Shown here: in pieces, positions 32,832 to 41,219 of the stretch | Numbering within the stretch: position 1 is the first letter of the stretch | Layout: every line of letters starts with the position of its first letter | NCBI GenBank assembly: GCA_014132615.1 | Contig: BMAH01000013.1 | Span: 1 to 64,000, forward strand | From: Gammaproteobacteria bacterium | GTDB taxonomy: Bacteria > Pseudomonadota > Gammaproteobacteria > DSM-16500 | Length of the DNA: 64,000 bases | Direction: 5' to 3' | The notes under the pieces: model-generated | What the model saw: the letters and a program-made list of their open reading frames with translations, nothing else | What the model was told of the DNA's origin: nothing | The model's database searches: none | Translations under genes and position numbers: made by a program

Positions 32832-35267
32832 ATGAGCCAAGGCAGGCATGTTTCAGATTTATCGTTTTTGTCATTGTGTTTACTCAGCTTTTTACTATCG
32901 ACAAAATCTGTTTTGGCTCAGTATGCTAAACCGCTTGCTTATCCACGTCGGCCGCATCGCTATTTCCAGCTGGGGCCTAATTATAATGCGCAAGAATGCT
33001 ATGTCGAAGAAGATATTGCATTAATGCAGCGTATAAAAACAGCTTATGAAACTATTCTTGGGGAAGAAAGTGAAAATTATTTTTCGCTAAAGGAAGAAAA
33101 ATATTGGCATGATTGGTGGTCTTGCACTAAACCGTTTTATAACAAATTACTTAAGCAACACCCTCAAGAATCCTTCACTTTACCTTCTAGGGAAGCAGAA
33201 GATGGCCGCCTTTTCCCACTGTGGAATTTCGCTGATAACATGGCTAGACAAATTGCGAATTGGCAAGGTGAGAGAGTAAAAGAGCAAACGCAAGAATTAA
33301 TGAATGACCCTGTTATGCTCATTTTTGAAGAGTTGCGCAATTGGTTCTTCAATGATTTAGGCCGCAAAGAATGTAAGCCAGAAACATTACTAGAATTGGG
33401 AAAACGCGTCAGTTTTTTAAAATCACTCATACACTTGGTTCCAAATTTTGGCCCTGATAGATTGCACCTATTAGAATTGCAAAAAGGCTTAGAGCATGCC
33501 TCTAATTTAGTACAGCACTGCATAGCGAATAAAGCCCTGCCGCATTTATTATCTGACCTTGTACGCACAGGTGTTAACCTTGAAAATACATTGGCAACCT
33601 ATTTGCATTTTTTATTAGTTAATGAAGAAGTGTCAGATAATTTTTCTATTGAATATTTAGAAGGGACACAACGCTATTGCCAGCAATCACCCGTATGCAA
33701 AATTTACCAATCAGCTAAAGCAATCCAATTAGCACAATCGTTGCCAAATGATTACGTAAGTAAATTTTATTCTATGATAGATACTTCAACTGACAGTAAT
33801 CAATCATATTTAAAATTAGAAATTAAAAAAAGCGCTTTAGAAGCTGTTAAATTTGCTAGTTTTGTTGGCGAGCAAGAAAAAATTCAATATATGGAAACAA
33901 TAGCGACATTGGATGCCTTAATTAATGTTAGGAAAATTTTAGAAAAATTCCATAGCGTACAGACAAAATTAGGTACTTATATTTTTGCTGCTAGCTATTA
34001 TGAAAAAGCCAATGAATTAGCAGAGAATTATATTAATTTAATCAATAAATCTCGAACTTTAACTAAATCTTTATTAAAAACGTCAGATTCGGGTCTCAGT
34101 TTATTATTAGAAAAACATAATAAATATAAAAATAAAGATCAATTATTTGAAAAAAACCTACGTACCTTAGAAACTAAAGTAGCCAAAGGGACAACAGTGA
34201 GTGCTCAGCTTGATAGTTATTGTGATAAATCTATAGAGAGTATGCAGAAATATCAGCAAGCTTTAAAAAAATTATCAGCCGATTTTTTTTCAGGCAATGC
34301 ACAACACGAATTAGAAAAGGCAATGCACGATCTATTGTTGCAAATGCATCACATGAATACCTTTTTACCAGGTATTTTGCAGGGAAAAAATGTTGTAGTG
34401 ACAGATCTCATTGTCGCAGAGCCTGCTAATGAATTACCCCAACAAGATATGCAGTGTGTGTCTGCAATTATTGACGATAAGGTAGATAGGGTTTTTGCTA
34501 TCCCTTTCGATTACGGTAAATGGAATGCAGAAATCACTTACGATGAAGAAACGGGTACGCCTATTTTTACCTATCAAGTCTATCAACAAAATAGGATAGT
34601 TGGATCTGCAGATTTTTACGGTGAGCCCATGTTATGTGTGTCTGAAGATAAAACTCGACATAACATTCTCAATTTGCAAGGCGTATTAAGAGACTTTAAA
34701 TTAACTAATAATATGCATGTAGATGAAATTTGCTCGGTTCTCCCATCTACCTTATTTGATAAAGTATTAATTGCAGGAAGAGAGGGTGCCGCTTACGGTT
34801 GCTTAAGAGGCGCGTCCCAAGTGATAGCAGTGACATTGAAAAATGCTGGCGTTTCTCCTTATATTGCTAACCTCGTTAAACAGGCAAGTTTTTACAGTGG
34901 CACTTTTGCTATGAAGTTTTCCTATTACTATGCACAACGTGAAGATATGGAAGAAATGGAAAGATGTTTCCAAGCTATCTATCACGCAGCAATAGAAACA
35001 GGCCAGCTATGGGTGCTTCAATTAATGTTAAATCAAATAAGTAACTTATTAGAAAATACGAGTGCTTGGTTGGAAAAATGGGGTTGGTCTAAAACAGCGA
35101 GTGGATTAAATTTTTGCAGTAATTATTTGTGCTTTGGTTTATACGCATGGCAAACGATTAAAAGTGGCTGGCTGCCAACGACCGCTTCATTAGCATCAGG
35201 TATTGCAGTAGAAACATTGATTAGTAAGGGTAGTGATTTATTATTAGATAATAAAAAGCCCGCTTAG
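32832..35267 (+). CDS. Large exported protein of unknown function
   Basis: An 811-residue protein with an N-terminal signal or anchor (residues 10-30, LSFLSLCLLSFLLSTKSVLA, cleavage possible after LAQ). The long middle is helical with coiled-coil-like stretches (about residues 330-500). A later mixed region includes a Tyr/Asp-rich part (FDYGKWNAEITYDEETGTP), and the C terminus has two weakly hydrophobic segments (SYYYAQ, LCFGLYAWQTI). No domain was recognised. The stop codon is inside the downstream terminator. It could be periplasmic, surface-exposed, or a substrate of a two-step secretion route. Confidence 0.75.
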   Translation: MSQGRHVSDLSFLSLCLLSFLLSTKSVLAQYAKPLAYPRRPHRYFQLGPNYNAQECYVEEDIALMQRIKTAYETILGEESENYFSLKEEKYWHDWWSCTKPFYNKLLKQHPQESFTLPSREAEDGRLFPLWNFADNMARQIANWQGERVKEQTQELMNDPVMLIFEELRNWFFNDLGRKECKPETLLELGKRVSFLKSLIHLVPNFGPDRLHLLELQKGLEHASNLVQHCIANKALPHLLSDLVRTGVNLENTLATYLHFLLVNEEVSDNFSIEYLEGTQRYCQQSPVCKIYQSAKAIQLAQSLPNDYVSKFYSMIDTSTDSNQSYLKLEIKKSALEAVKFASFVGEQEKIQYMETIATLDALINVRKILEKFHSVQTKLGTYIFAASYYEKANELAENYINLINKSRTLTKSLLKTSDSGLSLLLEKHNKYKNKDQLFEKNLRTLETKVAKGTTVSAQLDSYCDKSIESMQKYQQALKKLSADFFSGNAQHELEKAMHDLLLQMHHMNTFLPGILQGKNVVVTDLIVAEPANELPQQDMQCVSAIIDDKVDRVFAIPFDYGKWNAEITYDEETGTPIFTYQVYQQNRIVGSADFYGEPMLCVSEDKTRHNILNLQGVLRDFKLTNNMHVDEICSVLPSTLFDKVLIAGREGAAYGCLRGASQVIAVTLKNAGVSPYIANLVKQASFYSGTFAMKFSYYYAQREDMEEMERCFQAIYHAAIETGQLWVLQLMLNQISNLLENTSAWLEKWGWSKTASGLNFCSNYLCFGLYAWQTIKSGWLPTTASLASGIAVETLISKGSDLLLDNKKPA

Positions 35268-35278
35268 CGGGCTTTTTT
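35253..35278. terminator. Bidirectional rho-independent terminator
   Basis: The 11-bp stem AAAAAGCCCGC/GCGGGCTTTTT with loop TTA, flanked by A- and T-tracts, lies between convergent genes. It contains the TAG stop of the 811-residue gene. Confidence 0.92.
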
Positions 35279-35280
35279 GA

Positions 35281-37986
35281 TTAGGCACCGACGCTTATAC
35301 CTCGAGCGATGAAGCCATTATTTACTTTAGAACGTAGAGAATCTTTTGAAACCAAAGAGGAGCATGTTCCACTTCCATTACCGTTTTTACCATAAAATCC
35401 TGCCTCTGCTAAGCTTGGTTGCGAAGAAACGCTATGTTCCCTCTCAGATCTAAAGGAGGTGCTAAGTTCACTTGTGTACTCATTTGAATCGTCAACGCGA
35501 GTAGTTTTAGCTCCTGTTTGACTATCATTTTTAGCTTTGCAACCAGTATTCATTGCTTTAATAAGCGAAACAGATTGAGCCATTCTAGCTCCCTTAACAA
35601 GACTTATTGCTGCTGAGTCATTAGCAGATTGTTTTAGTAGTTTTCTAAAATGTTCTTGATCAGCTAACTGCTGTTCTAAAAACGCTTTATTTTCATTTAC
35701 GACTTCAAGCTTAGCACCCGCTTCTTCTAATACTTTAAAATCCTTTCTTTCTTGAATTTTACGGCAATATTCATGCAGCTTAATGCCTGAATACATTAAA
35801 GCACAAGAGACTAAAATAGTAATAGGTAACGTAGTGCCTAAGCTACCAATCACACCTAACTGACTGAGGATGGCAAATACCCCACCACCGTAAACTAAAA
35901 ATCGTGATATTAGAATACCTGACTGAGCTTGGATAACACCTTGCATGACACGTGAAGTAACTCTCTCGAATTTTTTCAGCAAGCTAGTGCCTTGTGTAGT
36001 TTTATTTTTATTCATATTAGTGTCAGTGACTAAATCCTTTTTTGAAAGCACCGGCTTTAGTAATTTAACTATAAGGTTATTTTCTCCATATTCAGCTTTA
36101 GCTTTTTCATATCGATTTTTAAGCTTTATTCGTAATGCTTCCGTTTCTTTTTCAGCTTTTATTAATTCATTTGCTGCCCCAGCTAATTGCTCAATGCGTG
36201 CTTTTTCTTGCTTAGCTTTGATATTAGCTTTAGTGCCATTGATAGCACCAAAATAAACGCCAATAAATGCAGCAATCCCGTAGCAGACTAAACCGGCAAT
36301 AGGACCGCCAGCGGCTGAAACCCCAGCAAAAACTAATATACTAGTAATGGGCCAAGAAGCAAAAGAAGCCATCAGGCCACCACTTAATGTGTTAGTGACT
36401 ACACTTAGTGCTGTATTGTGTTTTGTTCTATGTTTAGCCTGTAACCTTTCTAAAACAAGTTGAGTAGGCGATTTGTATTCGGCATCAACGTTATAATTTT
36501 TAGAAAATCTTTTTATTGCTAATTTGCCTGATAATTTAAAAGCGTCAAAAAATCTGAGACTAATTAAATGTTTTTTAACCTCTTTCCAATTAGCATGTTT
36601 TTTATTTAATATTTTTTTAACATGAGCTATGCTTAAATCCATAGAGTGTGTAGAGGTTGATTCATCTTCGTCTCTCTCGGTATTTTCTGTATTAACCCCA
36701 TAAAATTTATGTAACGCATCCATTCTTTGTCCATGTAATTTTTCATAAGCATAGCGCAGCTTACGTACATGTGTTTTAGCAAAGGAAATTTCATAAGCTG
36801 TTTTTTCAGCAGCACTTTGAGCAGCAGTTTTTTCGTCAACCGATTTAGATCTAAAAGGTTTGGTAACGAAAAATAGTAAGGACGGAGCCATGGGAATAAA
36901 TAAAGTCAGCGCCGAGCCCAATGTGGTAGCAGTAGCAGTAGCAATTGCTGCTGGCATGATTAACCAGACGGCTGCCCAAGCTACCCAGTAATATAGACTG
37001 TAATTCGTTGTTTCAACCCAAATGTGAGAAATCAGGTTTTTAAACTTCAAATAACTCTTACCAAGGAAAGTAGTGGGTGCTTCACTTTCCATACCTAAAT
37101 CATGTAAGTCACCGCTAGTAAAAAAGAAGCGTGTAACAAATCTTTCCCAAGCATTTAATTTAACAGGAGCAAGAATAGGGCTCGATTTTGGAGGCTCTTT
37201 CAATAAGCCTGCTCTTTCATCACTATCCTCTTCGAAATCATCATCGTTAATAATGATTTCTTTACCTTTCATTGTAGGTGCATGGCTATGCTTTTGGTCT
37301 GTATTAACCAGCGCTAATAATCCATTATTTTTACGTCTGGGATTAGAAGAGCTACCTTCGTCCGCTGTAATAGTTTCGCCATAGATATAATCTTCAAAGC
37401 GGTGACGAGATTTTTCTAATTTCGTTAAGGTTTTTTTAGTGAAAAATCTTTCCGCTAAAGCTTGTCTAGCGAGTCTTCTTACACGGCTTACGCCAGGGTT
37501 GGCTAAATATAAGAAGCTTGCTAACTCATGAAATTCTTCATCGAAATTGTTTATATTTAAATGCTTAAACCCTAAATCTTCAAAAAACTGTTGCTTCATT
37601 GCATTGGCACAATCCACTTTATATTCTTTAAACATTCTGTCAGCAATGCGGTTTGCTTCTCTCATCATGCTTAATAGAAGGTGATATGGATGGTTTATTT
37701 CATTTTGATCATCAGCTTGCACTTGCTTTACTATGATGCCTAATACGGCTAAAGTAATAGTGCCACCTAATAAAGGGGCGGCGATTATAGGCTGACTGTC
37801 CCAATAAGTTTCATCTGAAACGCCAGTAAAAAGATTGTTTATAACAGTAAAAATGCGGGAAATGGTGACGTTATGATCGTATTCGTCGGCAAATTGGTTT
37901 AATTTTTGCTCCGCTGTGTTTACAACGTTAGCTACTTTGCCTTCCACGTTTCTGAATGCGCTCTCAATTTGGGAAAATCTAGTCAT
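35281..37986 (-). CDS. Very large multi-pass membrane protein of unknown function, effector-like
   Basis: A 901-residue protein with several separated hydrophobic blocks: about 70-88, 345-395 (WVAWAAVWLIMPAAIATATATT), 545-590 and 700-750. Between them are charged helical regions, including an acidic patch (INDDDFEEDSDERAGLLKEPP) and Lys/Glu-rich coiled-coil segments (KAKQEKARIEQLAGAANEL). No transporter family is recognised; repeated helical hairpins suggest membrane remodelling or anchoring. ATG at 37986 follows GAGGAG by 7 nt; a GTG five codons earlier lies in that ribosome site. Two 22-bp-spaced direct repeats occur 70-107 bp upstream. Confidence 0.75.
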   Translation of the reverse strand: MTRFSQIESAFRNVEGKVANVVNTAEQKLNQFADEYDHNVTISRIFTVINNLFTGVSDETYWDSQPIIAAPLLGGTITLAVLGIIVKQVQADDQNEINHPYHLLLSMMREANRIADRMFKEYKVDCANAMKQQFFEDLGFKHLNINNFDEEFHELASFLYLANPGVSRVRRLARQALAERFFTKKTLTKLEKSRHRFEDYIYGETITADEGSSSNPRRKNNGLLALVNTDQKHSHAPTMKGKEIIINDDDFEEDSDERAGLLKEPPKSSPILAPVKLNAWERFVTRFFFTSGDLHDLGMESEAPTTFLGKSYLKFKNLISHIWVETTNYSLYYWVAWAAVWLIMPAAIATATATTLGSALTLFIPMAPSLLFFVTKPFRSKSVDEKTAAQSAAEKTAYEISFAKTHVRKLRYAYEKLHGQRMDALHKFYGVNTENTERDEDESTSTHSMDLSIAHVKKILNKKHANWKEVKKHLISLRFFDAFKLSGKLAIKRFSKNYNVDAEYKSPTQLVLERLQAKHRTKHNTALSVVTNTLSGGLMASFASWPITSILVFAGVSAAGGPIAGLVCYGIAAFIGVYFGAINGTKANIKAKQEKARIEQLAGAANELIKAEKETEALRIKLKNRYEKAKAEYGENNLIVKLLKPVLSKKDLVTDTNMNKNKTTQGTSLLKKFERVTSRVMQGVIQAQSGILISRFLVYGGGVFAILSQLGVIGSLGTTLPITILVSCALMYSGIKLHEYCRKIQERKDFKVLEEAGAKLEVVNENKAFLEQQLADQEHFRKLLKQSANDSAAISLVKGARMAQSVSLIKAMNTGCKAKNDSQTGAKTTRVDDSNEYTSELSTSFRSEREHSVSSQPSLAEAGFYGKNGNGSGTCSSLVSKDSLRSKVNNGFIARGISVGA

Positions 37987-38308
37987 ACACCCACTCCTCA
38001 CCCGTTAACTTTTTGCTTTTTATAGACCAAACTAAAATATTTATCCTATCTAAATCATATTAGCAACAGTTAATTCGCATTTTAGCAACAGTTCGTCAGT
38101 CTTTGTTTAAGGGAAGCTTAACTGCTTGTAAAAGTTGGTTTTTGTATTTTTAGGCGGCAAATATTAAGGTTTGCTTAAATGCACTGATTTTGACTCAGAA
38201 AACGCGGTGCTTTCTTTAGCTTATCCCATTGATATATAACATAGGAGGATTAACCAAAGTAACGCAAAAGAGGAATAGTCTCATTATATCCTACTTAGTT
38301 TGCCTTAA
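37987..38308. other. Intergenic region of 322 bp
   Basis: It separates two leftward effector-like genes. Apart from the direct repeats at 38056-38093 I see only AT-rich DNA. AGGAGG at about 38243-38248 resembles an SD, but no start codon with an open frame follows. Confidence 0.6.
38056..38093. repeat. Two direct repeats, 22-bp period, upstream of the 901-residue gene
   Basis: CATATTAGCAACAGTT (38056-38071) and CATTTTAGCAACAGTT (38078-38093) differ at one base and start 22 bp apart, about two helical turns. They are 70-107 bp before the start codon at 37986, a position expected for an activator site. Confidence 0.6.
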
Positions 38309-40225
38309 TCATGCTGTTTTAATCACCATGTTCATAGTCGAATATTTCTTTCTAAAATTATTAGCAAATTGATTAAAGTTAAGATCAACAAAGGTTTTTA
38401 TCTCTGTGACAGAATATTCTCTATCTTGGTGTGCCGTTATATTGCGTAACGCAGCTAGCTGAGTTTGATATAGGTTATCCACAAAACCCTCTCCTAATTT
38501 TTTACTTTTTTTAACAATAATTAAAATTAGATATTGAATAGCGTAACAATATTGATTTGCTTTTAAAGAAGAGGGGTTGTGATCTAACTTTTCGCGTATT
38601 TCTTCGATAGTGGTTATATGTTTTTGTAAAAATGACTTAATTAAATCTCTGTATGCTTGATCAGTGTAATCACCCAATGTAATGCTGCCTTTATTTTTTT
38701 CTTTAACACTAAATATGCCGGAATTTGAAGGGCCTTGATTAAAAGCATTCTCAACAGCAGAATTTTGCTGAATAGCAAAGAGAAGTGCATTTGTGCTGGC
38801 AGTAGATATTTCTTCAGATTCAGTTTGTAATTTTTGTAAATAAGACTGTAAAAAATCGTGTAATCTTGATGGGTCATCATACCAATTTCTTTCTATTTTT
38901 GGATGCACTAATGAGACGCGTAATGCCTGTAATAGATTATTGGTTTGTTCGGTATAATTATTGCAAATTTTTATTAAGTGTAGCAAGATTTCATGTCTTT
39001 GAATCTCAGGCTCATCATCTTCATGCTTTCCTTGTGTAAAAATATGTTTAAGTGCATCGATGTGTAAATGTAAACTTTCCTCTAGCATGAGACTTTTACC
39101 ATGAATTTTAACATCTAGCTGTTCTCTGCTTGATGCAATAGGAGAGCTATGAGAAGCAATCGTTATAAATTCATCATCCAATTTTTTTCTAGGTAATTTT
39201 TTCCAGTCAGGGTTATTAAAATCTGGTGGAGGGGCATTGTATAATGTTGAGCTTGTAGGGGTTGGTAAATTTTCAAGTTTAACTATGGCCTTTATTTTTC
39301 TTGTCGATGTTGATGGCGCTGATTCTTTGGCTTTGTTTTCTTTGTTAACTGGATTTGGATCACACAGTTTAGTATTAGTAAGGGAAGGCAATGATGTTTT
39401 ATTCTTAGATAAGAGATTTTTTCTTTCTTTTTTAGCTTTATCAGCCAATTCTGTTAACTGAATATAATATTGATCTAACTGCTCTTTATACTTGTGAAAA
39501 TTTGGCGCGTATTCATGAATAGCTTTACCGTACGAACTTCCAAATTTAACTAACAAACAATCGCATTTTTTTAACGAATGTTGCGAGGGATTATTGCCTA
39601 GCTCATAAACCATTTTAATAACTATATCTAACTCGGGCTTGGCTAAGTTAATATAAGATTTTAAGTCGTCTATTACTGTTTTATCATCTAACTTAATAGA
39701 TTTTTTTATTTTGAAAGGCAAATTTCCAACTTGTTGCTCATGTAATGTTTTTACGGAATTAAAAGTTTCTTCTAAATTTTTACATTGCTTGATAATAGAA
39801 TTATGACGTTCTTTGAGTAATTTTAATTTAGATTCAATTACATTTTTAGAAAGCGGCGCGGGAGAGCGAGTCTTAGATTGTTTATTTTTTTTATTGCGAG
39901 TTGATGGTTTTTGAGAAATATTTTTTTTCCCTCTTTTGAGAGAGGTAGCTTTAACCTTGTGCAAGCATAAGGAAGTCGTAACTAAAAGTCCCACCATCCC
40001 GCAGATACTCAAGAAAACAATTAAAGCAAATAAATCTTTTTGTTCAGGGGTAATTAATGGGAAGTCAATTTCATGCTGATTAAGCTTATAAGAAATACCT
40101 CGGCCATGAAGATCATCCTTAATAATATTTTCAGCAGCTATCCTAGTCGTAAGAAATGTAAGAGCTAAACCAATCACGCGTTGAATGGAAAGCTCAGAAA
40201 AAAGGGGGATACGATTATTACTCAC
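38309..40225 (-). CDS. Membrane-anchored unknown protein with C-terminal HEPN-like RNxxxH motif
   Basis: A 638-residue protein. One strong transmembrane segment lies at about residues 65-90 (LFALIVFLSICGMVGLLVTTSLC), with a weaker hydrophobic stretch near 15-28. Next come a basic linker (KRGKKNISQK, TRNKKNKQSKTR), helical regions, and a Ser/Pro-rich disordered part (about 290-360). The C-terminal helical domain (about 385-638) ends with RNITAH at 594-599, the R-N-x3-H signature of HEPN ribonucleases, in LRNITAHQDREYSVTE. Start is GTG (40223-40225) with only a weak SD. It is divergent from the LuxR gene. HEPN assignment rests on the motif and helicity. Confidence 0.7.
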   Translation of the reverse strand: MSNNRIPLFSELSIQRVIGLALTFLTTRIAAENIIKDDLHGRGISYKLNQHEIDFPLITPEQKDLFALIVFLSICGMVGLLVTTSLCLHKVKATSLKRGKKNISQKPSTRNKKNKQSKTRSPAPLSKNVIESKLKLLKERHNSIIKQCKNLEETFNSVKTLHEQQVGNLPFKIKKSIKLDDKTVIDDLKSYINLAKPELDIVIKMVYELGNNPSQHSLKKCDCLLVKFGSSYGKAIHEYAPNFHKYKEQLDQYYIQLTELADKAKKERKNLLSKNKTSLPSLTNTKLCDPNPVNKENKAKESAPSTSTRKIKAIVKLENLPTPTSSTLYNAPPPDFNNPDWKKLPRKKLDDEFITIASHSSPIASSREQLDVKIHGKSLMLEESLHLHIDALKHIFTQGKHEDDEPEIQRHEILLHLIKICNNYTEQTNNLLQALRVSLVHPKIERNWYDDPSRLHDFLQSYLQKLQTESEEISTASTNALLFAIQQNSAVENAFNQGPSNSGIFSVKEKNKGSITLGDYTDQAYRDLIKSFLQKHITTIEEIREKLDHNPSSLKANQYCYAIQYLILIIVKKSKKLGEGFVDNLYQTQLAALRNITAHQDREYSVTEIKTFVDLNFNQFANNFRKKYSTMNMVIKTA

Positions 40226-40374
40226 TTTAGTATTCTCAAAAGGTAGAATTATTAAACACTAAATGAATAATAAATCTCTGTTCGTTTGATGAAAAGTGCT
40301 ATTTCAATCGACATCAACCAAATAAAATTATATTATTTGCATTTATTTTGATCAGACAATAAGCAGCTTTAACA

Positions 40375-41121
40375 ATGTTATTACAGCATCAATTACTTAA
40401 TACAGATAGTAAATTCTCTGTGCTTCCTTATGGGAATGGTCTTAAATTAATAAAACCACCCTCTTCCTATCATCATTTTGCGTCCGAAATAACAATGGAA
40501 GCTTTACTAAAGCAATCCTTTTGTGTGTATTTAACCAATACTGAGAGTGCCGTGTTACAAATGAATGAACATGCGATTGCAGCATGCGGATTTCATTCAT
40601 TAGATGATGCAATTGGAAAAACCATCTTTGATGTTGCAACAAAAAAAACGGCAGAATATGTTACAGGCGGCCATAAGGAAGTTTTAAAGAATAAACGAAT
40701 AAAAATTTTAGAAGAAGATGTAATTAAAAAAGATTCTTTAAGTTTTCAATGCTTAACAACCATTCTTCCGTTATATAATGCCGAAAATAAAATTTGCGGT
40801 ATTTTTGGCTGTAGCGTGATTCCGGGTGTTCACTCGCTTGCTAATTCGTTAGAACAAATGTCTAAACTGGGTATATTAAATTCGCCAGAAAATGATAAAC
40901 GGGTGTCCCCTTTTTTCCATTCGTCATTAGGTGATATTTATTTATCAAAGCGCGAAACAGAATGTGTTACGTTGCTTGCGAAAGGAAATACAGCAAAAGA
41001 AATAGCTGCCCAGCTTAATTTATCTCCTCGCACAATAGAGCACTATATTGAAAATGTAAAAAATAAACTGGGTGTATCAACCAAATCGGAACTTCTTTAT
41101 AAGATTTTTAATCAACAATAA
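40375..41121 (+). CDS. PAS-domain LuxR-family transcriptional regulator
   Basis: A 248-residue DNA-binding regulator. Residues 45-165 form a PAS-like sensor (CVYLTNTESAVLQMNEHAI, GKTIFDVATKK). The C-terminal GerE/LuxR helix-turn-helix is complete: LSKRETECVTLLAKGNTAKEIAAQLNLSPRTIEHYIENVKNKLG, with family-conserved Glu, Lys, Ser-Pro-Arg-Thr-(I/V). No receiver domain or acyl-homoserine-lactone domain is seen. It is located between the HEPN-like gene (divergent) and the ankyrin gene (99 nt downstream, same strand), so a local regulatory role is plausible. The SD is poor. Confidence 0.88.
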   Translation: MLLQHQLLNTDSKFSVLPYGNGLKLIKPPSSYHHFASEITMEALLKQSFCVYLTNTESAVLQMNEHAIAACGFHSLDDAIGKTIFDVATKKTAEYVTGGHKEVLKNKRIKILEEDVIKKDSLSFQCLTTILPLYNAENKICGIFGCSVIPGVHSLANSLEQMSKLGILNSPENDKRVSPFFHSSLGDIYLSKRETECVTLLAKGNTAKEIAAQLNLSPRTIEHYIENVKNKLGVSTKSELLYKIFNQQ

Positions 41122-41219
41122 CATTTTAAAAAATTACGTTGGTTACGGTAGTTTTACCCTATTTAGGAATGACTCTCTACGATAAAAATAGATAAAAATT
41201 TTACTTGTAGAGGGATACT

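Noticed and set aside
32832-35267. Treating the 811-residue protein as a known secreted protease or adhesin
   Set aside because: No HExxH, Ser/Cys protease motif, repeat adhesin or autotransporter barrel was found.
40270-40320. TTGATG/CATCAA imperfect dyad upstream of the LuxR gene as an autoregulatory lux-type box
   Set aside because: Six-base arms with a long AT-rich spacer are expected by chance, and the sequence does not fit a lux box.
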